A stretch of 64,000 nucleotides of DNA from Bacillota bacterium (GTDB taxonomy: Bacteria; Bacillota; Bacilli; Paenibacillales; Paenibacillaceae), in assembly GCA_023391635.1 (NCBI GenBank), contig JAEWAQ010000031.1, forward strand, positions 1 through 64,000, read 5' to 3'. Made by a program: the position numbers and the translations under genes. Below the pieces are notes generated by a model. It was not told the DNA's origin, did no database searches, and was given only the letters and a program-made list of their open reading frames with translations. Positions 8,937 through 16,333 of the stretch are shown piece after piece (position 1 is the first letter of the stretch; each line of letters starts with the position of its first letter).

Positions 8937-9161
8937 CTAGATCGTAAGCTCCCCGAGCTTGATCAGCTCGACTACCGCTTGAGAACGACCTTTGACATTC
9001 AATTTCTGCATAACATTGGAGATGTGGTTCCTGACGGTCTTCTCGCTGATGAACAATTGCTGGGCAATGTCGCGAGTTGTTTTGTCCTGCACGAGCAGTT
9101 CGAACACCTCGCGTTCCCGATTCGTGAGCAGGAACTTGCTCTTGTGATCGCTGCCTGTCAA
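8937..9161 (-). CDS. gerE: GerE, late-sporulation transcription regulator
   Basis: The 74-residue protein is essentially one LuxR-type helix-turn-helix: LTNREREVFELLVQDKTT, then the recognition region ISEKTVRNHISNVMQKL. That size and sequence are those of GerE, the DNA-binding protein that works with sigma-K in the mother cell to switch on the last coat and spore-surface genes and to damp earlier ones. The start is TTG with GGAGGGG nine bases upstream. A near-perfect sigma-K promoter lies about 65 bases upstream and a strong terminator follows, so it is monocistronic. The spore-surface clusters in this window are plausible members of its regulon. Confidence 0.95.
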   Translation of the reverse strand: MTGSDHKSKFLLTNREREVFELLVQDKTTRDIAQQLFISEKTVRNHISNVMQKLNVKGRSQAVVELIKLGELTI

Positions 9162-9225
9162 CGTGTGTCACCCCTCCTTGCCCGGGCTGGAATCAAGTTA
9201 CAAGGGATAGGGATACAGTCAACTT

Positions 9226-9254
9226 TATCTTATGTACGGGTTATTCGGTCGGTG
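9226..9254 (-). promoter_or_regulatory. Sigma-K-type promoter of gerE
   Basis: On the minus strand CACC (9251-9254), a 16-base spacer and CATAAGATA (9226-9234) match the sigma-K consensus mACm-N16-CATAnnnTA at every defined position. In B. subtilis gerE is transcribed by sigma-K, so identity of sequence and of target agree. Confidence 0.8.
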
Positions 9255-9281
9255 CGGTGCAGATTGAAAATGGGCGGTTTC

Positions 9282-9313
9282 AGCACTCCGCATGGCCCAC
9301 CCGGCGGAGTGCT
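9282..9313 (-). terminator. Stem-loop after the yhcN-like gene
   Basis: AGCACTCCGC pairs perfectly with GCGGAGTGCT (9304-9313 and 9282-9291) around a 12-base loop, about 27 bases past the stop of the lipoprotein gene. The T-tract is weak (GAAACCGCCCATTTTC), so termination may be partial. Confidence 0.55.
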
Positions 9314-9339
9314 GCCTGTACGCGAACGAATACGCAGAA

Positions 9340-9996
9340 TTACGGACGGCTTCCCGCTTGTTCCGAATACGTTACGGCCGGGAATATTCTAGCCGCCAAG
9401 GCGTTGAATTCGGCGAGATATTCCTTCACCGGATGGCCGGACTTGGCAGCGTCGCTGTACATCTCCATGCGGGCCATGTATTCCGGATCGGAGGTGACAT
9501 ACACTTGCCGAGCCTTCGGGGAAACGGCCCGAATCCGTTCGACAATCCGGTTTCGCAATTCAGGCTGCAGGTCAGCAACCATTGCATTCCTCTCCCCGCT
9601 CCGATTTTCCCGAATGCCGACATAAGCCCGATTCCCGGCCAACAAAACATAGGCCTTCTGTACACCCTGCATCGCTTCAAGCCGACGCGCCAGCCCCTTG
9701 TCCATGTCCAACTGATCGTTGCCGTGGGCGCCGATCAGGTTGTTGCCCATGCGATTGCGCAGCATCCACGTATCTTGGTGGTTGTAGCGGTTGTCCGCGG
9801 AGCGCAGCCGATACGTCGGGCTGTCGATAGAATGAACGCCATTCAAGGGAAGACCGTGCTTCTCATAATCGTTCGCCGTATAAGGACGCAAATTTTTGTT
9901 GCCGACTTCTCCCGTCTTCTCCATTGCCGAACATCCCGCGAGCAGCATCGAAGCCGCCAACAGTCCACCCAGAGAGGACGCCGCCATCGAACGCAT
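9340..9996 (-). CDS. YhcN/YlaJ-family sporulation lipoprotein
   Basis: The 218-residue precursor has a lipoprotein signal ending in LLAGC (lipidated Cys at about residue 22) and then a polar domain with the family's features: a region rich in R, N and D, the stretch LEAMQGVQKAYVLLAGNRAYVGI, and a helical C-terminus. YhcN/YlaJ proteins are found in the forespore inner membrane and help germination or outgrowth. I take the ATG at 9996 because AAGGAGGG lies nine bases upstream; the frame extends to 10023. It lies upstream of gerE on the same strand but a stem-loop separates them. Confidence 0.85.
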   Translation of the reverse strand: MRSMAASSLGGLLAASMLLAGCSAMEKTGEVGNKNLRPYTANDYEKHGLPLNGVHSIDSPTYRLRSADNRYNHQDTWMLRNRMGNNLIGAHGNDQLDMDKGLARRLEAMQGVQKAYVLLAGNRAYVGIRENRSGERNAMVADLQPELRNRIVERIRAVSPKARQVYVTSDPEYMARMEMYSDAAKSGHPVKEYLAEFNALAARIFPAVTYSEQAGSRP

Positions 9997-10110
9997 CAAA
10001 ATGAACCCTCCTTCGTGAGCCACAAATGTGCGAATGTCGATCCATCAAGGACACAGTGGCGGTTTTCGCCGTTTTGTTAGTCTGTTCCGATTAAAAAGCG
10101 ACTATTCGGC

Positions 10111-10139
10111 TTGCAGAATGGGTAATGTTGTTGTATGAT
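10111..10139 (+). promoter_or_regulatory. Sigma-A promoter of fabH
   Basis: TTGCAG at 10111-10116, a 17-base spacer and TATGAT at 10134-10139 make a good vegetative promoter. Transcription would start near 10146, so the ATG at 10135 cannot be used and the fabH start at 10204 is supported. Confidence 0.7.
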
Positions 10140-10159
10140 GAGCAACATAGAACTTGGTA

Positions 10160-10176
10160 TTAGTACTTGGTACCAA
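10160..10176 (+). promoter_or_regulatory. FapR-like operator
   Basis: TTAGTACTTGGTACCAA is a near-perfect 17-base palindrome closely resembling the FapR box (TTAGTAC core with its mirror GTACTAA). It begins about 14 bases after the predicted transcription start, where bound FapR would block initiation and malonyl-CoA would relieve it. fabH genes are established FapR targets in Bacillus. The fapR gene is not in this window. Confidence 0.75.
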
Positions 10177-10203
10177 ACAAACGATGAAAGCGAGGAAATC
10201 CCC

Positions 10204-11253
10204 ATGACATCTGCCACTTCGAATCTGCTTGGCGGCAAGCTGACATCTGAATCCGATTCCTCACCGCTTCAATCCCGCGCCGCCATTACCGCCATCGGAA
10301 GCTACGTGCCGGAAGACGTGATCACGAATGCCGACCTTGAGCACATGGTCGAGACGAATCATGAATGGATCGTGCGCCGCACCGGCATCGTCACGCGGCA
10401 TCGTGCAAGCGAAGACGAATATACGAGCCACCTGGCCGTCGCCGCCGTACGCGACCTGCTGGCGCGGTATTCCGTTCGCTCAGACGACATCGACGGCATC
10501 ATCGTGGCGACGACGACGCCCGACATGCCGTGCCCATCCGTCGCCTCGCAAGTGCAGCGGGCGTTCGGCATGCCGCGTGCGCTGGCCGTCGATATCAACG
10601 CCGCCTGCGCCGGGTTCGTAACCGGCTTGCAGATGGCCAACGGCCTGATCTTAACCGGCGCTTACCGGAAGATTCTCGTCATAGGAGCGGAAACGTTGAC
10701 GAAGGTAACGGATTACACCGACCGCTCCACCTGCATTCTGTTCGGCGACGGAGCCGGCGCCGTGCTCGTCGAGGCCGCGCGGGAAGGTGCATTCCTCTCC
10801 TCGTACGCCTCGACTGACGGCGCAGGCGGCCATCACGTCTATATGACAGGACTGGCACGGCACTTGGGAGAGCAATTGCTGGAGGGCGAGGGAAAGCTTG
10901 TCCAGAACGGGAGGGAAGTATACAAGTGGGCCTTGCAGACGCTGCCTGATGCGATTCGCGGACTGGTCGCCGCTGCAGGACTCACGCTGGCGGACGTGGA
11001 TTGGGTCGTGCCGCACAGCGCCAATCTGCGCATGATCGAAGCGATCTGCGAGCGGCTGGCGATATCCCCTGACAAGGCGCTGCAGAGCGTCGTCGAGAAC
11101 GGAAATACCTCCGCTGCCTCCATCCCGCTGGCGCTCGACGCCGCCGTACGGGACGGACGGTTGCAGCCCGGCCATCTCGCCGTCTTGATCGGCTTCGGGT
11201 CCGGGCTGACGCAATCCGGCGTCGTGCTGCGATGGACGGCGAAAGCGTCCTAA
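10204..11253 (+). CDS. fabH: 3-oxoacyl-ACP synthase III
   Basis: FabH condenses acetyl-CoA or branched acyl-CoA primers with malonyl-ACP to begin fatty-acid synthesis. The 349-residue product carries the Cys-His-Asn triad: Cys at about 135 in NAACAGFVTG, His at about 271 in VPHSANLRM and Asn at about 301 in ENGNTSAAS, plus FGDGAGAV. The start follows GAGGAAAT. It has about 20 extra N-terminal residues before the first conserved strand. It stands alone behind its own promoter and FapR-like operator, without fabF or other fab genes, so it may be an additional fabH copy. It converges with clpP. Confidence 0.93.
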   Translation: MTSATSNLLGGKLTSESDSSPLQSRAAITAIGSYVPEDVITNADLEHMVETNHEWIVRRTGIVTRHRASEDEYTSHLAVAAVRDLLARYSVRSDDIDGIIVATTTPDMPCPSVASQVQRAFGMPRALAVDINAACAGFVTGLQMANGLILTGAYRKILVIGAETLTKVTDYTDRSTCILFGDGAGAVLVEAAREGAFLSSYASTDGAGGHHVYMTGLARHLGEQLLEGEGKLVQNGREVYKWALQTLPDAIRGLVAAAGLTLADVDWVVPHSANLRMIEAICERLAISPDKALQSVVENGNTSAASIPLALDAAVRDGRLQPGHLAVLIGFGSGLTQSGVVLRWTAKAS

Positions 11254-11336
11254 TCTTTCGCCGCCCGTTCCGTCACGAGTATTCAGGCCTGAGCGGAGCG
11301 GCATGCGGCGTGCCATGCGTCTCCATCCATTGCCCG

Positions 11337-11918
11337 TTACAATCGCTCCACCACCTGATCGATAATTCCGTATTCAAGCGCCTCCTCGGCCGTCATGTAA
11401 TAATCACGGTCCGTATCCCGCTCGATGCGCTCCAGTGGCTGTCCCGTACGTTCAGACATGATTCGGTTCAATTTGTCGCGTGTGCGCAGAATGTGACGGG
11501 CATTGATTTCAATGTCGCTCGCCGGCCCTTGCGCGCCCCCGCTCGGCTGGTGGATCATGATCTCGCTGTTCGGCAGCGCGAACCGCTTCCCCTTCTCTCC
11601 GGACAGCAGCAGGAACGAGCCGAACGAGGCCGCAAACCCGGTGCATATCGTATGCACCTGCGGCTTGATGAACTGCATCGTATCATAGATGGCAAATCCC
11701 GCCGTCACCGAGCCGCCCGGACAGTTGACATACATGTGGATATCTTTGTCCGGATCTTCCGCTGCCAGGTGCAGCAACTGCGCCACGACACTGTTCGCTG
11801 TCGGATCGTCAATCGCCGACCCCACGAACACGATCCGGTCCTTGAGCAGTCGCGAGTATATGTCGTACGATCGCTCGCCCCGGCTCGACTGCTCCACTAC
11901 ATAAGGAATGACGTTCAT
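11337..11918 (-). CDS. clpP: ATP-dependent Clp protease proteolytic subunit
   Basis: This 193-residue serine peptidase has the ClpP triad: S98 in GFAASFGSF, H123 in MIHQPSGG and D172 in RDTDRDYYM. The usual GMAASMGAF around the serine reads GFAASFGSF, so this looks like a secondary, diverged ClpP paralogue. ClpP forms a barrel that degrades proteins delivered by Clp ATPases; none is encoded nearby. Start at 11918 is set by GGAGGG ten bases upstream; the frame runs open to 11954. Its location among sporulation genes hints at, but does not prove, a stage-specific role. Confidence 0.92.
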   Translation of the reverse strand: MNVIPYVVEQSSRGERSYDIYSRLLKDRIVFVGSAIDDPTANSVVAQLLHLAAEDPDKDIHMYVNCPGGSVTAGFAIYDTMQFIKPQVHTICTGFAASFGSFLLLSGEKGKRFALPNSEIMIHQPSGGAQGPASDIEINARHILRTRDKLNRIMSERTGQPLERIERDTDRDYYMTAEEALEYGIIDQVVERL

Positions 11919-11973
11919 GTGTCCACCCTCCATCGGTTCATCGTTCGAATGCACTTCGTAAACGAATCAACGC

Positions 11974-12002
11974 TGCCAAAAGGTACGCTGGAAGGATATA
12001 AT
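11974..12002 (+). promoter_or_regulatory. Possible promoter of the ECF sigma gene
   Basis: A perfect TATAAT (11997-12002) lies 17 bases after a weak -35 (TGCCAA, 11974-11979), about 85 bases before the coding start. The leader between them has no obvious structure. The clpP promoter should lie in the same interval on the other strand but I cannot place it. Confidence 0.35.
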
Positions 12003-12092
12003 GAAAAAAAACGCAGAGCCGCGTATCCTTCGCAATGTTTCGTTCGTTTACAAGAGGAGAGCATCAGTATAGCCGGTCAAAGGAGGATTCGC

Positions 12093-12824
12093 ATGAGCAA
12101 AGCGTTGCCGTTCGGCGCAAGTGCGGCCATGAATGAGACGCGCGAACTGCCGGACGTTGAGATGCTGCAAGCCGCCTTGCAGCGATATTGCCTGTCGCTG
12201 ACCGCCTCCGTCTGGGATGCCGAAGATTTGGCGCAACATACGTGGGTCAAGGCGCTGAAGACGCTGCTCGGACCTGGGCACCGGAATGCCGAAGCGTATT
12301 TGCTGCGAATCGTCAAGCATACATGGATCGATCAATGCCGCCGAAACCGACTGCAAAAACAAAAAATGCTGCTACAAGAGCAGCAAAAGGTTACGGAGAC
12401 GGACGGCGATCCATTCGGGACCGAGCAAGCATTCGAGGTGCTCGCCAGACGATTAACTCCGCTGCAGCGAGTTGTTTTCCTGCTGCGCGACATCTTCGGC
12501 TACTCGAATGAGGAAACCTCGCAGTGGCTGCAAACGACTGAAGGCGCGGTAAAATCGTTGCTGCATCGGGCGCGTCAGGCACTAGAGGCCGCCAGATGCG
12601 AGCAGCAAGCCGGGGAAGTACCGGAGCGTGCGGACGAAGGCTTGCGTTCGCTCGCCCTCGGCATGGCCGATGCGTATCGGCGAGAAGATCTCCAGCAGCT
12701 GGTGATGCTAGCCCGACAGGACATATTGCCTCCTGTCGCAGCGTTTGCCGCCGTGCAACGCCGATTACGCCGCGAGAACGGCTTGCAGCTCGCTCCGCAG
12801 CAGGCCGTTTTCACGGCGGCTTAA
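12093..12824 (+). CDS. ECF-type RNA polymerase sigma factor
   Basis: The 243-residue protein has sigma region 2 at about 20-95 (DAEDLAQHTWVKALKTL) and region 4 at about 135-190 (LTPLQRVVFLLRDIFGYSNEETSQWL, here quoted only in part: LRDIFGYSNEETSQWL), followed by an extra C-terminal stretch of about 50 residues resembling that of the larger ECF41/SigJ-like proteins but lacking an evident SnoaL domain. AAAGGAGG precedes the ATG at 12093; the frame is open far upstream only because it runs antisense to clpP. No anti-sigma gene is adjacent, so control may be transcriptional or through the tail. Confidence 0.85.
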   Translation: MSKALPFGASAAMNETRELPDVEMLQAALQRYCLSLTASVWDAEDLAQHTWVKALKTLLGPGHRNAEAYLLRIVKHTWIDQCRRNRLQKQKMLLQEQQKVTETDGDPFGTEQAFEVLARRLTPLQRVVFLLRDIFGYSNEETSQWLQTTEGAVKSLLHRARQALEAARCEQQAGEVPERADEGLRSLALGMADAYRREDLQQLVMLARQDILPPVAAFAAVQRRLRRENGLQLAPQQAVFTAA

Positions 12825-12923
12825 TGAACCGGATATCCGGCCGATTTGTTGCGCATCCACATCACTCGCCAACAATATTTGCAGTCTGACTGGCCGGAAT
12901 TGGACATGATCTTGCCTGCGCCA

Positions 12924-13257
12924 TTATACTTGCTGCTCGTACGCCAATTGATGGCCGTCTTCGAAGCCTTTGGCAAATCCGGCATCAAATCCGAAGTTAT
13001 AGGCGTTGTTGTATTTGATTCGATATTTCTTCGCCCGCTTGCGGCCAAGGCGCCTGCCGTAGACGCGTCTGCGAATTCGCCGGCGGTCGCGAAGGTTGCT
13101 GCGCTTGCCTTGGCACCTTGGTCTTGCCCACGATGCCGGCGGTCCTGCGGCGGACGCGAAGACGCCGGCCCGCACGACCTGCGCCCGTCCGACTGTGACG
13201 CCTGCGGGCCGCAACCGCCTTGCCGACGCGGCCCGAACGCAGCTTGCGTTTCATCAT
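12924..13257 (-). pseudogene. Small basic YxxG-tetrad protein, frameshifted
   Basis: Two overlapping frames together make one recognisable protein. The first begins at 13257 (ATGATG behind GGGAGG) with MMKRKLRSGRVGKAVAARRR, very basic. The second ends at 12924 with RKRAKKYRIKYNNAYNFGFD and further GF-x-x-G tetrads. Joined near 13100-13125 they give a product of about 110 residues with the same plan as the small proteins at 23119 and 34645: basic head, aromatic-x-x-Gly tail. The junction lies in the partly repeated CCAAGGTGCCAAGG. It may be a true mutation, a sequencing error in GC-rich DNA, or frameshifting. Neither frame alone looks like a sensible protein. Confidence 0.55.
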
Positions 13258-13556
13258 GCAATACCTCCCGCCGCATGAATCCTTCCATGGGCCCTGCATA
13301 CCTGATCATTCAACCAAGGCATGCCGGGGGAACCAAGCTGCGGCTTGCGCCATCTCAAGCCGGTGGCGGCCGTCAGCAGCGCTTCCTGCATACTCGCGAT
13401 CGACCGGATATGCTCGCGCAACACAGCCGGCGCGAGATCGGACGCTGTCGTCACCTTCGCCGCATGCTCCAGCATGACGGCCAGCGATTCCTGGCTCCTG
13501 GCGATCGATGCAAGCAAGTCAAGCTTGATCGCCCATTCCCGGTCGAGCCGATTCAT
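13254..13556 (-). CDS. Small helical protein of unknown function
   Basis: A 100-residue product, mostly amphipathic helix in its first 70 residues (for example LLASIARSQESLAVMLEHAA), with a less ordered tail rich in Gly, Pro and Trp. No known domain recognised. Its ATG overlaps the stop of the preceding gene by four bases (ATGA), so translation is coupled, and it ends over the start of the frameshifted small protein. It belongs to a set of three such small genes at the end of the leftward glycan cluster. Confidence 0.6.
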   Translation of the reverse strand: MNRLDREWAIKLDLLASIARSQESLAVMLEHAAKVTTASDLAPAVLREHIRSIASMQEALLTAATGLRWRKPQLGSPGMPWLNDQVCRAHGRIHAAGGIA

Positions 13557-13888
13557 CCGCTTTGATCCCCCGAACCGAAGCCCTCTCCGAATGGCAGCAT
13601 GCCCCCGGCATCTTCCGTCTCCGGATTCAGAATCGCCCGGATATTCCGGCTCAGCCCGTTCAGCATCTTCGTCAGGCCGTCGATCACTTCGATTTGCAAT
13701 TCATGAACCTGCAAGGAGGTTGTCAGCCGTTCCAGGTGCGTCGTATAAGTGCCTTCGTGAATATGATGCAGCATCCAGTTTTTCACTTTCTCGGCTTCGA
13801 CCGCTTTGGCGCCAAGCACCAAGGAGACGTTTCGCTGGATTTTGGCAATGGCGTCAAGGGTTACTTCACATGCTTCTTCACGCTGCAT
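13553..13888 (-). CDS. Small helical protein of unknown function
   Basis: The 111-residue protein is predicted mainly helical: EEACEVTLDAIAKIQRNVSL, then a second helix pair around HLERLTTSLQVHELQIEVID. The C-terminal 25 residues are Gly-rich and probably flexible. It starts behind GGGAGGC and is coupled by overlap to the next small gene. I recognise no family with known function; its lack of a signal or membrane segment points to a cytoplasmic or spore-coat location. Confidence 0.6.
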   Translation of the reverse strand: MQREEACEVTLDAIAKIQRNVSLVLGAKAVEAEKVKNWMLHHIHEGTYTTHLERLTTSLQVHELQIEVIDGLTKMLNGLSRNIRAILNPETEDAGGMLPFGEGFGSGDQSG

Positions 13889-13903
13889 CTGGGCGCCTCC
13901 CGT

Positions 13904-14194
13904 TCATTCCTCTTCGCTGCTGGCCTTCTCCGCCTGCATGACGCTCGTTAAGCTTTCGGCAACTGTATCTTCCAGTTCAGCCAGGCTGTTCAAGTAACCG
14001 ACAACGCTCTTGGTCACTTGGGCAGAATAGTCAAGCAAGCCGCCAAGCTCTCCTAGCTGCGGATGAACGTCCGGCAGCGAATGCACCAGTTCTGCCATCC
14101 GCATGGTAATATGCCGCTTGGCATCCAAGATTCTGGCCAGTTGCTGATAAGATTGCGACAGATGGACTACGATTTCCGTGGTGATGTTCTCCAT
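13904..14194 (-). CDS. Small helical protein of unknown function
   Basis: A 96-residue protein with helices over almost its whole length (ITTEIVVHLSQSYQQLARIL, and a second block around TKSVVGYLNSLAELEDTVAE) and an acidic end. GGAGG lies eight bases before its ATG. It opens the three-gene set after the glycosyltransferase at 14304, separated from it by a perfect hairpin. The three proteins share a size and helical build but I see no clear sequence identity between them. Confidence 0.65.
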   Translation of the reverse strand: MENITTEIVVHLSQSYQQLARILDAKRHITMRMAELVHSLPDVHPQLGELGGLLDYSAQVTKSVVGYLNSLAELEDTVAESLTSVMQAEKASSEEE

Positions 14195-14274
14195 CGCCTT
14201 TAAGCCTCCAATCGCCTGGATACACCATCCTATTCACCGAGAGCGGCGCATGTCACTCGGCGCTTAAGCGAATC

Positions 14275-14302
14275 AGCCGGCCCGTTTAGGCCTGGGCCGG
14301 CT
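14275..14302 (-). terminator. Strong stem-loop after the glycosyltransferase gene
   Basis: AGCCGGCCC pairs perfectly with GGGCCGGCT (9 bp, 10-base loop), one base past the stop of the upstream gene. There is no T-tract on the minus strand, so it may stabilise the upstream mRNA end and only partly reduce transcription into the small genes. Confidence 0.5.
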
Positions 14303-14303
14303 G

Positions 14304-15644
14304 TCATAATTTCTGGTTTTGCCTGGGAAGGGCGATGATCGGTAGGCCGAAGGGCATGCCCAGCAGCATCGCCGACTCGACGACGACGGCCGTTTTCAGA
14401 TGCAACTGCCAAGATTCCAGCGCCGTCAAGCTGATCACTTGCCGCAGCTCATGATTCTCGATATGCCATGTTGAACCGTCCGGCTGCCGGACGATGCCCG
14501 CCTGCAAGCCTGACGGATGCTCCAATCCGTGCCAGCGACGCCAAGCATCATCCGCTCCGATCGGATCTGCGGCTGGCCAACGCCGCAGATCCACCTGCGA
14601 TACTTGCACGACCGGGATGGAACAGTCGCCGTCGATCGGATGACGCTTGCCGTTCTCTATCCAATAGACGACTGGCCCGATTCCTTGAATGGCAACCCAT
14701 TGCGGATACAAATCCGCCCCTGCAGCCGCGCGCGCTGCCTCATCGGGGAGCGTAGCGCTCTCCAGCCTTCCCCTTTGCTCATTTACGTAAGCTTCCCACA
14801 TGCCGGCATCGTTCCATTTGGCCAAGTAATAAGATTCGTTGCGATTGTTCGATTCCGCGATCGCACTGCCGATCGCCCGGATGCTGACACTGTCGAAATG
14901 ATGAATGAACGTGTCCGCAGCAATGACGAGCCGTTTGCCGGCTAACCTTACGCGGATATTGTAGTCATTATCTTCGTAATTGCCGATTTCGAACCCTTCG
15001 TCCCAATAACCGATCGACTCGAACAACTCGCGCCGGAACAGCAGGCAGAAGCCTCTGAGCCATTCCGTATCGCGCCAGAACGCGGGATCGCTGTGATTAT
15101 GTTTGCGTGCATAGGCAGGCATCTCCGCGATTCTGCGATAGGGCACGAGAATTTGCTGCTCGCCGCTGATGTAATTGGTCACGGGTCCTACCATGCCGAT
15201 CGTCGGATCGCTGTTCAAGCAGACGAGCATATTGTGCAGCCAATGGTCCGTCACGAGAATATCGTCGTTAAGCAGCACCATCGTCGTGCCCTTGGCCATC
15301 ATTAGTCCGGTGTTGACGGCAGTCGCGAATCCCTTGTTCGTCTCCAGCAAGCGGGATCGAACCAGCCCTCGCAGCGAATCGAGATAACGCGCGGTGCCGT
15401 CCGTCGACGCATTGTCGATCACAATAATTTCGTAAGGAGTGTCGGTATGCCGCTCGATGCTCTCCAGACACTTCCTCAGCAGCCCCAATTGATTGCAGGT
15501 CGGGATGATAATGCTCGTACCGTCAAAAATGGTGCCATAGTGCTGATAGCCGGACTGAACGCCTTGGCGGTAGCCTGTTGCATAGCCGTGTTGATGTGAT
15601 CGGCGGGCCGCTATTCTGCGAGTTGGGGCGGTTCTCATTGACAT
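14304..15644 (-). CDS. GT2 glycosyltransferase with N-terminal YxxG tetrads and C-terminal module
   Basis: The 446-residue protein has three parts. Residues about 1-37 are basic and then carry GYATGYRQGVQSGYQHYG. Residues about 43-280 are a family 2 (GT-A) glycosyltransferase with TSIIIPTCNQ, VIDNASTDGT, the metal-binding LLNDDILV and EDNDYNIRVR. The last 150 residues form a module with VVYWIENGKRHPI and WHIENHELRQVI, also found in the protein at 33237. It should transfer a sugar from a nucleotide donor in the mother-cell cytosol; the acceptor is unknown. Last glycosyltransferase of the leftward arm. Start uncertain between 15644 and 15638. Confidence 0.85.
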   Translation of the reverse strand: MSMRTAPTRRIAARRSHQHGYATGYRQGVQSGYQHYGTIFDGTSIIIPTCNQLGLLRKCLESIERHTDTPYEIIVIDNASTDGTARYLDSLRGLVRSRLLETNKGFATAVNTGLMMAKGTTMVLLNDDILVTDHWLHNMLVCLNSDPTIGMVGPVTNYISGEQQILVPYRRIAEMPAYARKHNHSDPAFWRDTEWLRGFCLLFRRELFESIGYWDEGFEIGNYEDNDYNIRVRLAGKRLVIAADTFIHHFDSVSIRAIGSAIAESNNRNESYYLAKWNDAGMWEAYVNEQRGRLESATLPDEAARAAAGADLYPQWVAIQGIGPVVYWIENGKRHPIDGDCSIPVVQVSQVDLRRWPAADPIGADDAWRRWHGLEHPSGLQAGIVRQPDGSTWHIENHELRQVISLTALESWQLHLKTAVVVESAMLLGMPFGLPIIALPRQNQKL

Positions 15645-15685
15645 CGGTGACTTGTCGCCTCCTTCTACCCGATCTTATCCAAGCG

Positions 15686-16333
15686 TCAGCATTCTCCTTC
15701 GTGGTAGATGAGCGCATCGCGGCAGACGAGCAATCGATATCCCGCATCCCTGGCTCGGAAGCAATAATCGCCGTCCTCATCATGACCGGGTCCGAATCGC
15801 TCATCCAGAAAGCCGATCCGTTCCATCAAGCTTCGGCGAAACACGAAGCAGATCCCGAAGATACGCAGCGCTTCCTGCCACTGTAACGGATCGGACCGAT
15901 TGACCTGACGCGCGATCTGTTGAAATTCATCCAAATCCGCATCTCGGTAATCGACCTGCCGACCCCCGCTCGCATAACTCGTTACGGGGCCGACTATGCC
16001 GATGTCCGGTGCGCTATAGAGCGCACGTGTCAGGTTCGTCAGCCAATGCGGCGTAACGACCGTGTTGTTATCGAGTAGAACAAGCGTGTCTCCTTCCGCC
16101 ATGCGCATGCCCTGATTGCAGGCGGATGGAAACCCTTCGTTACGGGGCAGGGAGATGAAAGGTATGCGCTGCTCCAGGCACCACGCTACCGTGCCATCCA
16201 TTGAAGCATTGTCTACCACGATCAATTCATAGGCGACATCTATCGTAAATGCGCGAATGGACGCGATGCACCTCATCAGCCGTTCCAGACCGTTGAACGT
16301 CGGGATGATGATCGAAACACGGCTCCCCGTCAC
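15686..16333 (-). CDS. GT2 glycosyltransferase, short form
   Basis: A 215-residue family 2 glycosyltransferase without the basic or tetrad N-terminus: RVSIIIPTFNGLERLMRCIA, VVDNASMDGTV and the acidic HDEDGDYCFRAR. The nucleotide-sugar motif reads LLDNNTVV where the relative at 35731 has LLNNDIVV, so an acidic residue is displaced. Start: GTG at 16333, seven bases after GGAGG and overlapping the upstream stop (GTGA); longer versions to 16459 would lie inside the preceding gene. It is the counterpart of 35731 in the other arm. Confidence 0.8.
   Translation of the reverse strand: MTGSRVSIIIPTFNGLERLMRCIASIRAFTIDVAYELIVVDNASMDGTVAWCLEQRIPFISLPRNEGFPSACNQGMRMAEGDTLVLLDNNTVVTPHWLTNLTRALYSAPDIGIVGPVTSYASGGRQVDYRDADLDEFQQIARQVNRSDPLQWQEALRIFGICFVFRRSLMERIGFLDERFGPGHDEDGDYCFRARDAGYRLLVCRDALIYHEGEC

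Noticed and set aside
11232..12092. Long open frame running antisense to clpP and into the ECF sigma gene
   Set aside because: Only the part from 12093 has a ribosome site and sigma domains; the rest mirrors the conserved clpP coding sequence.
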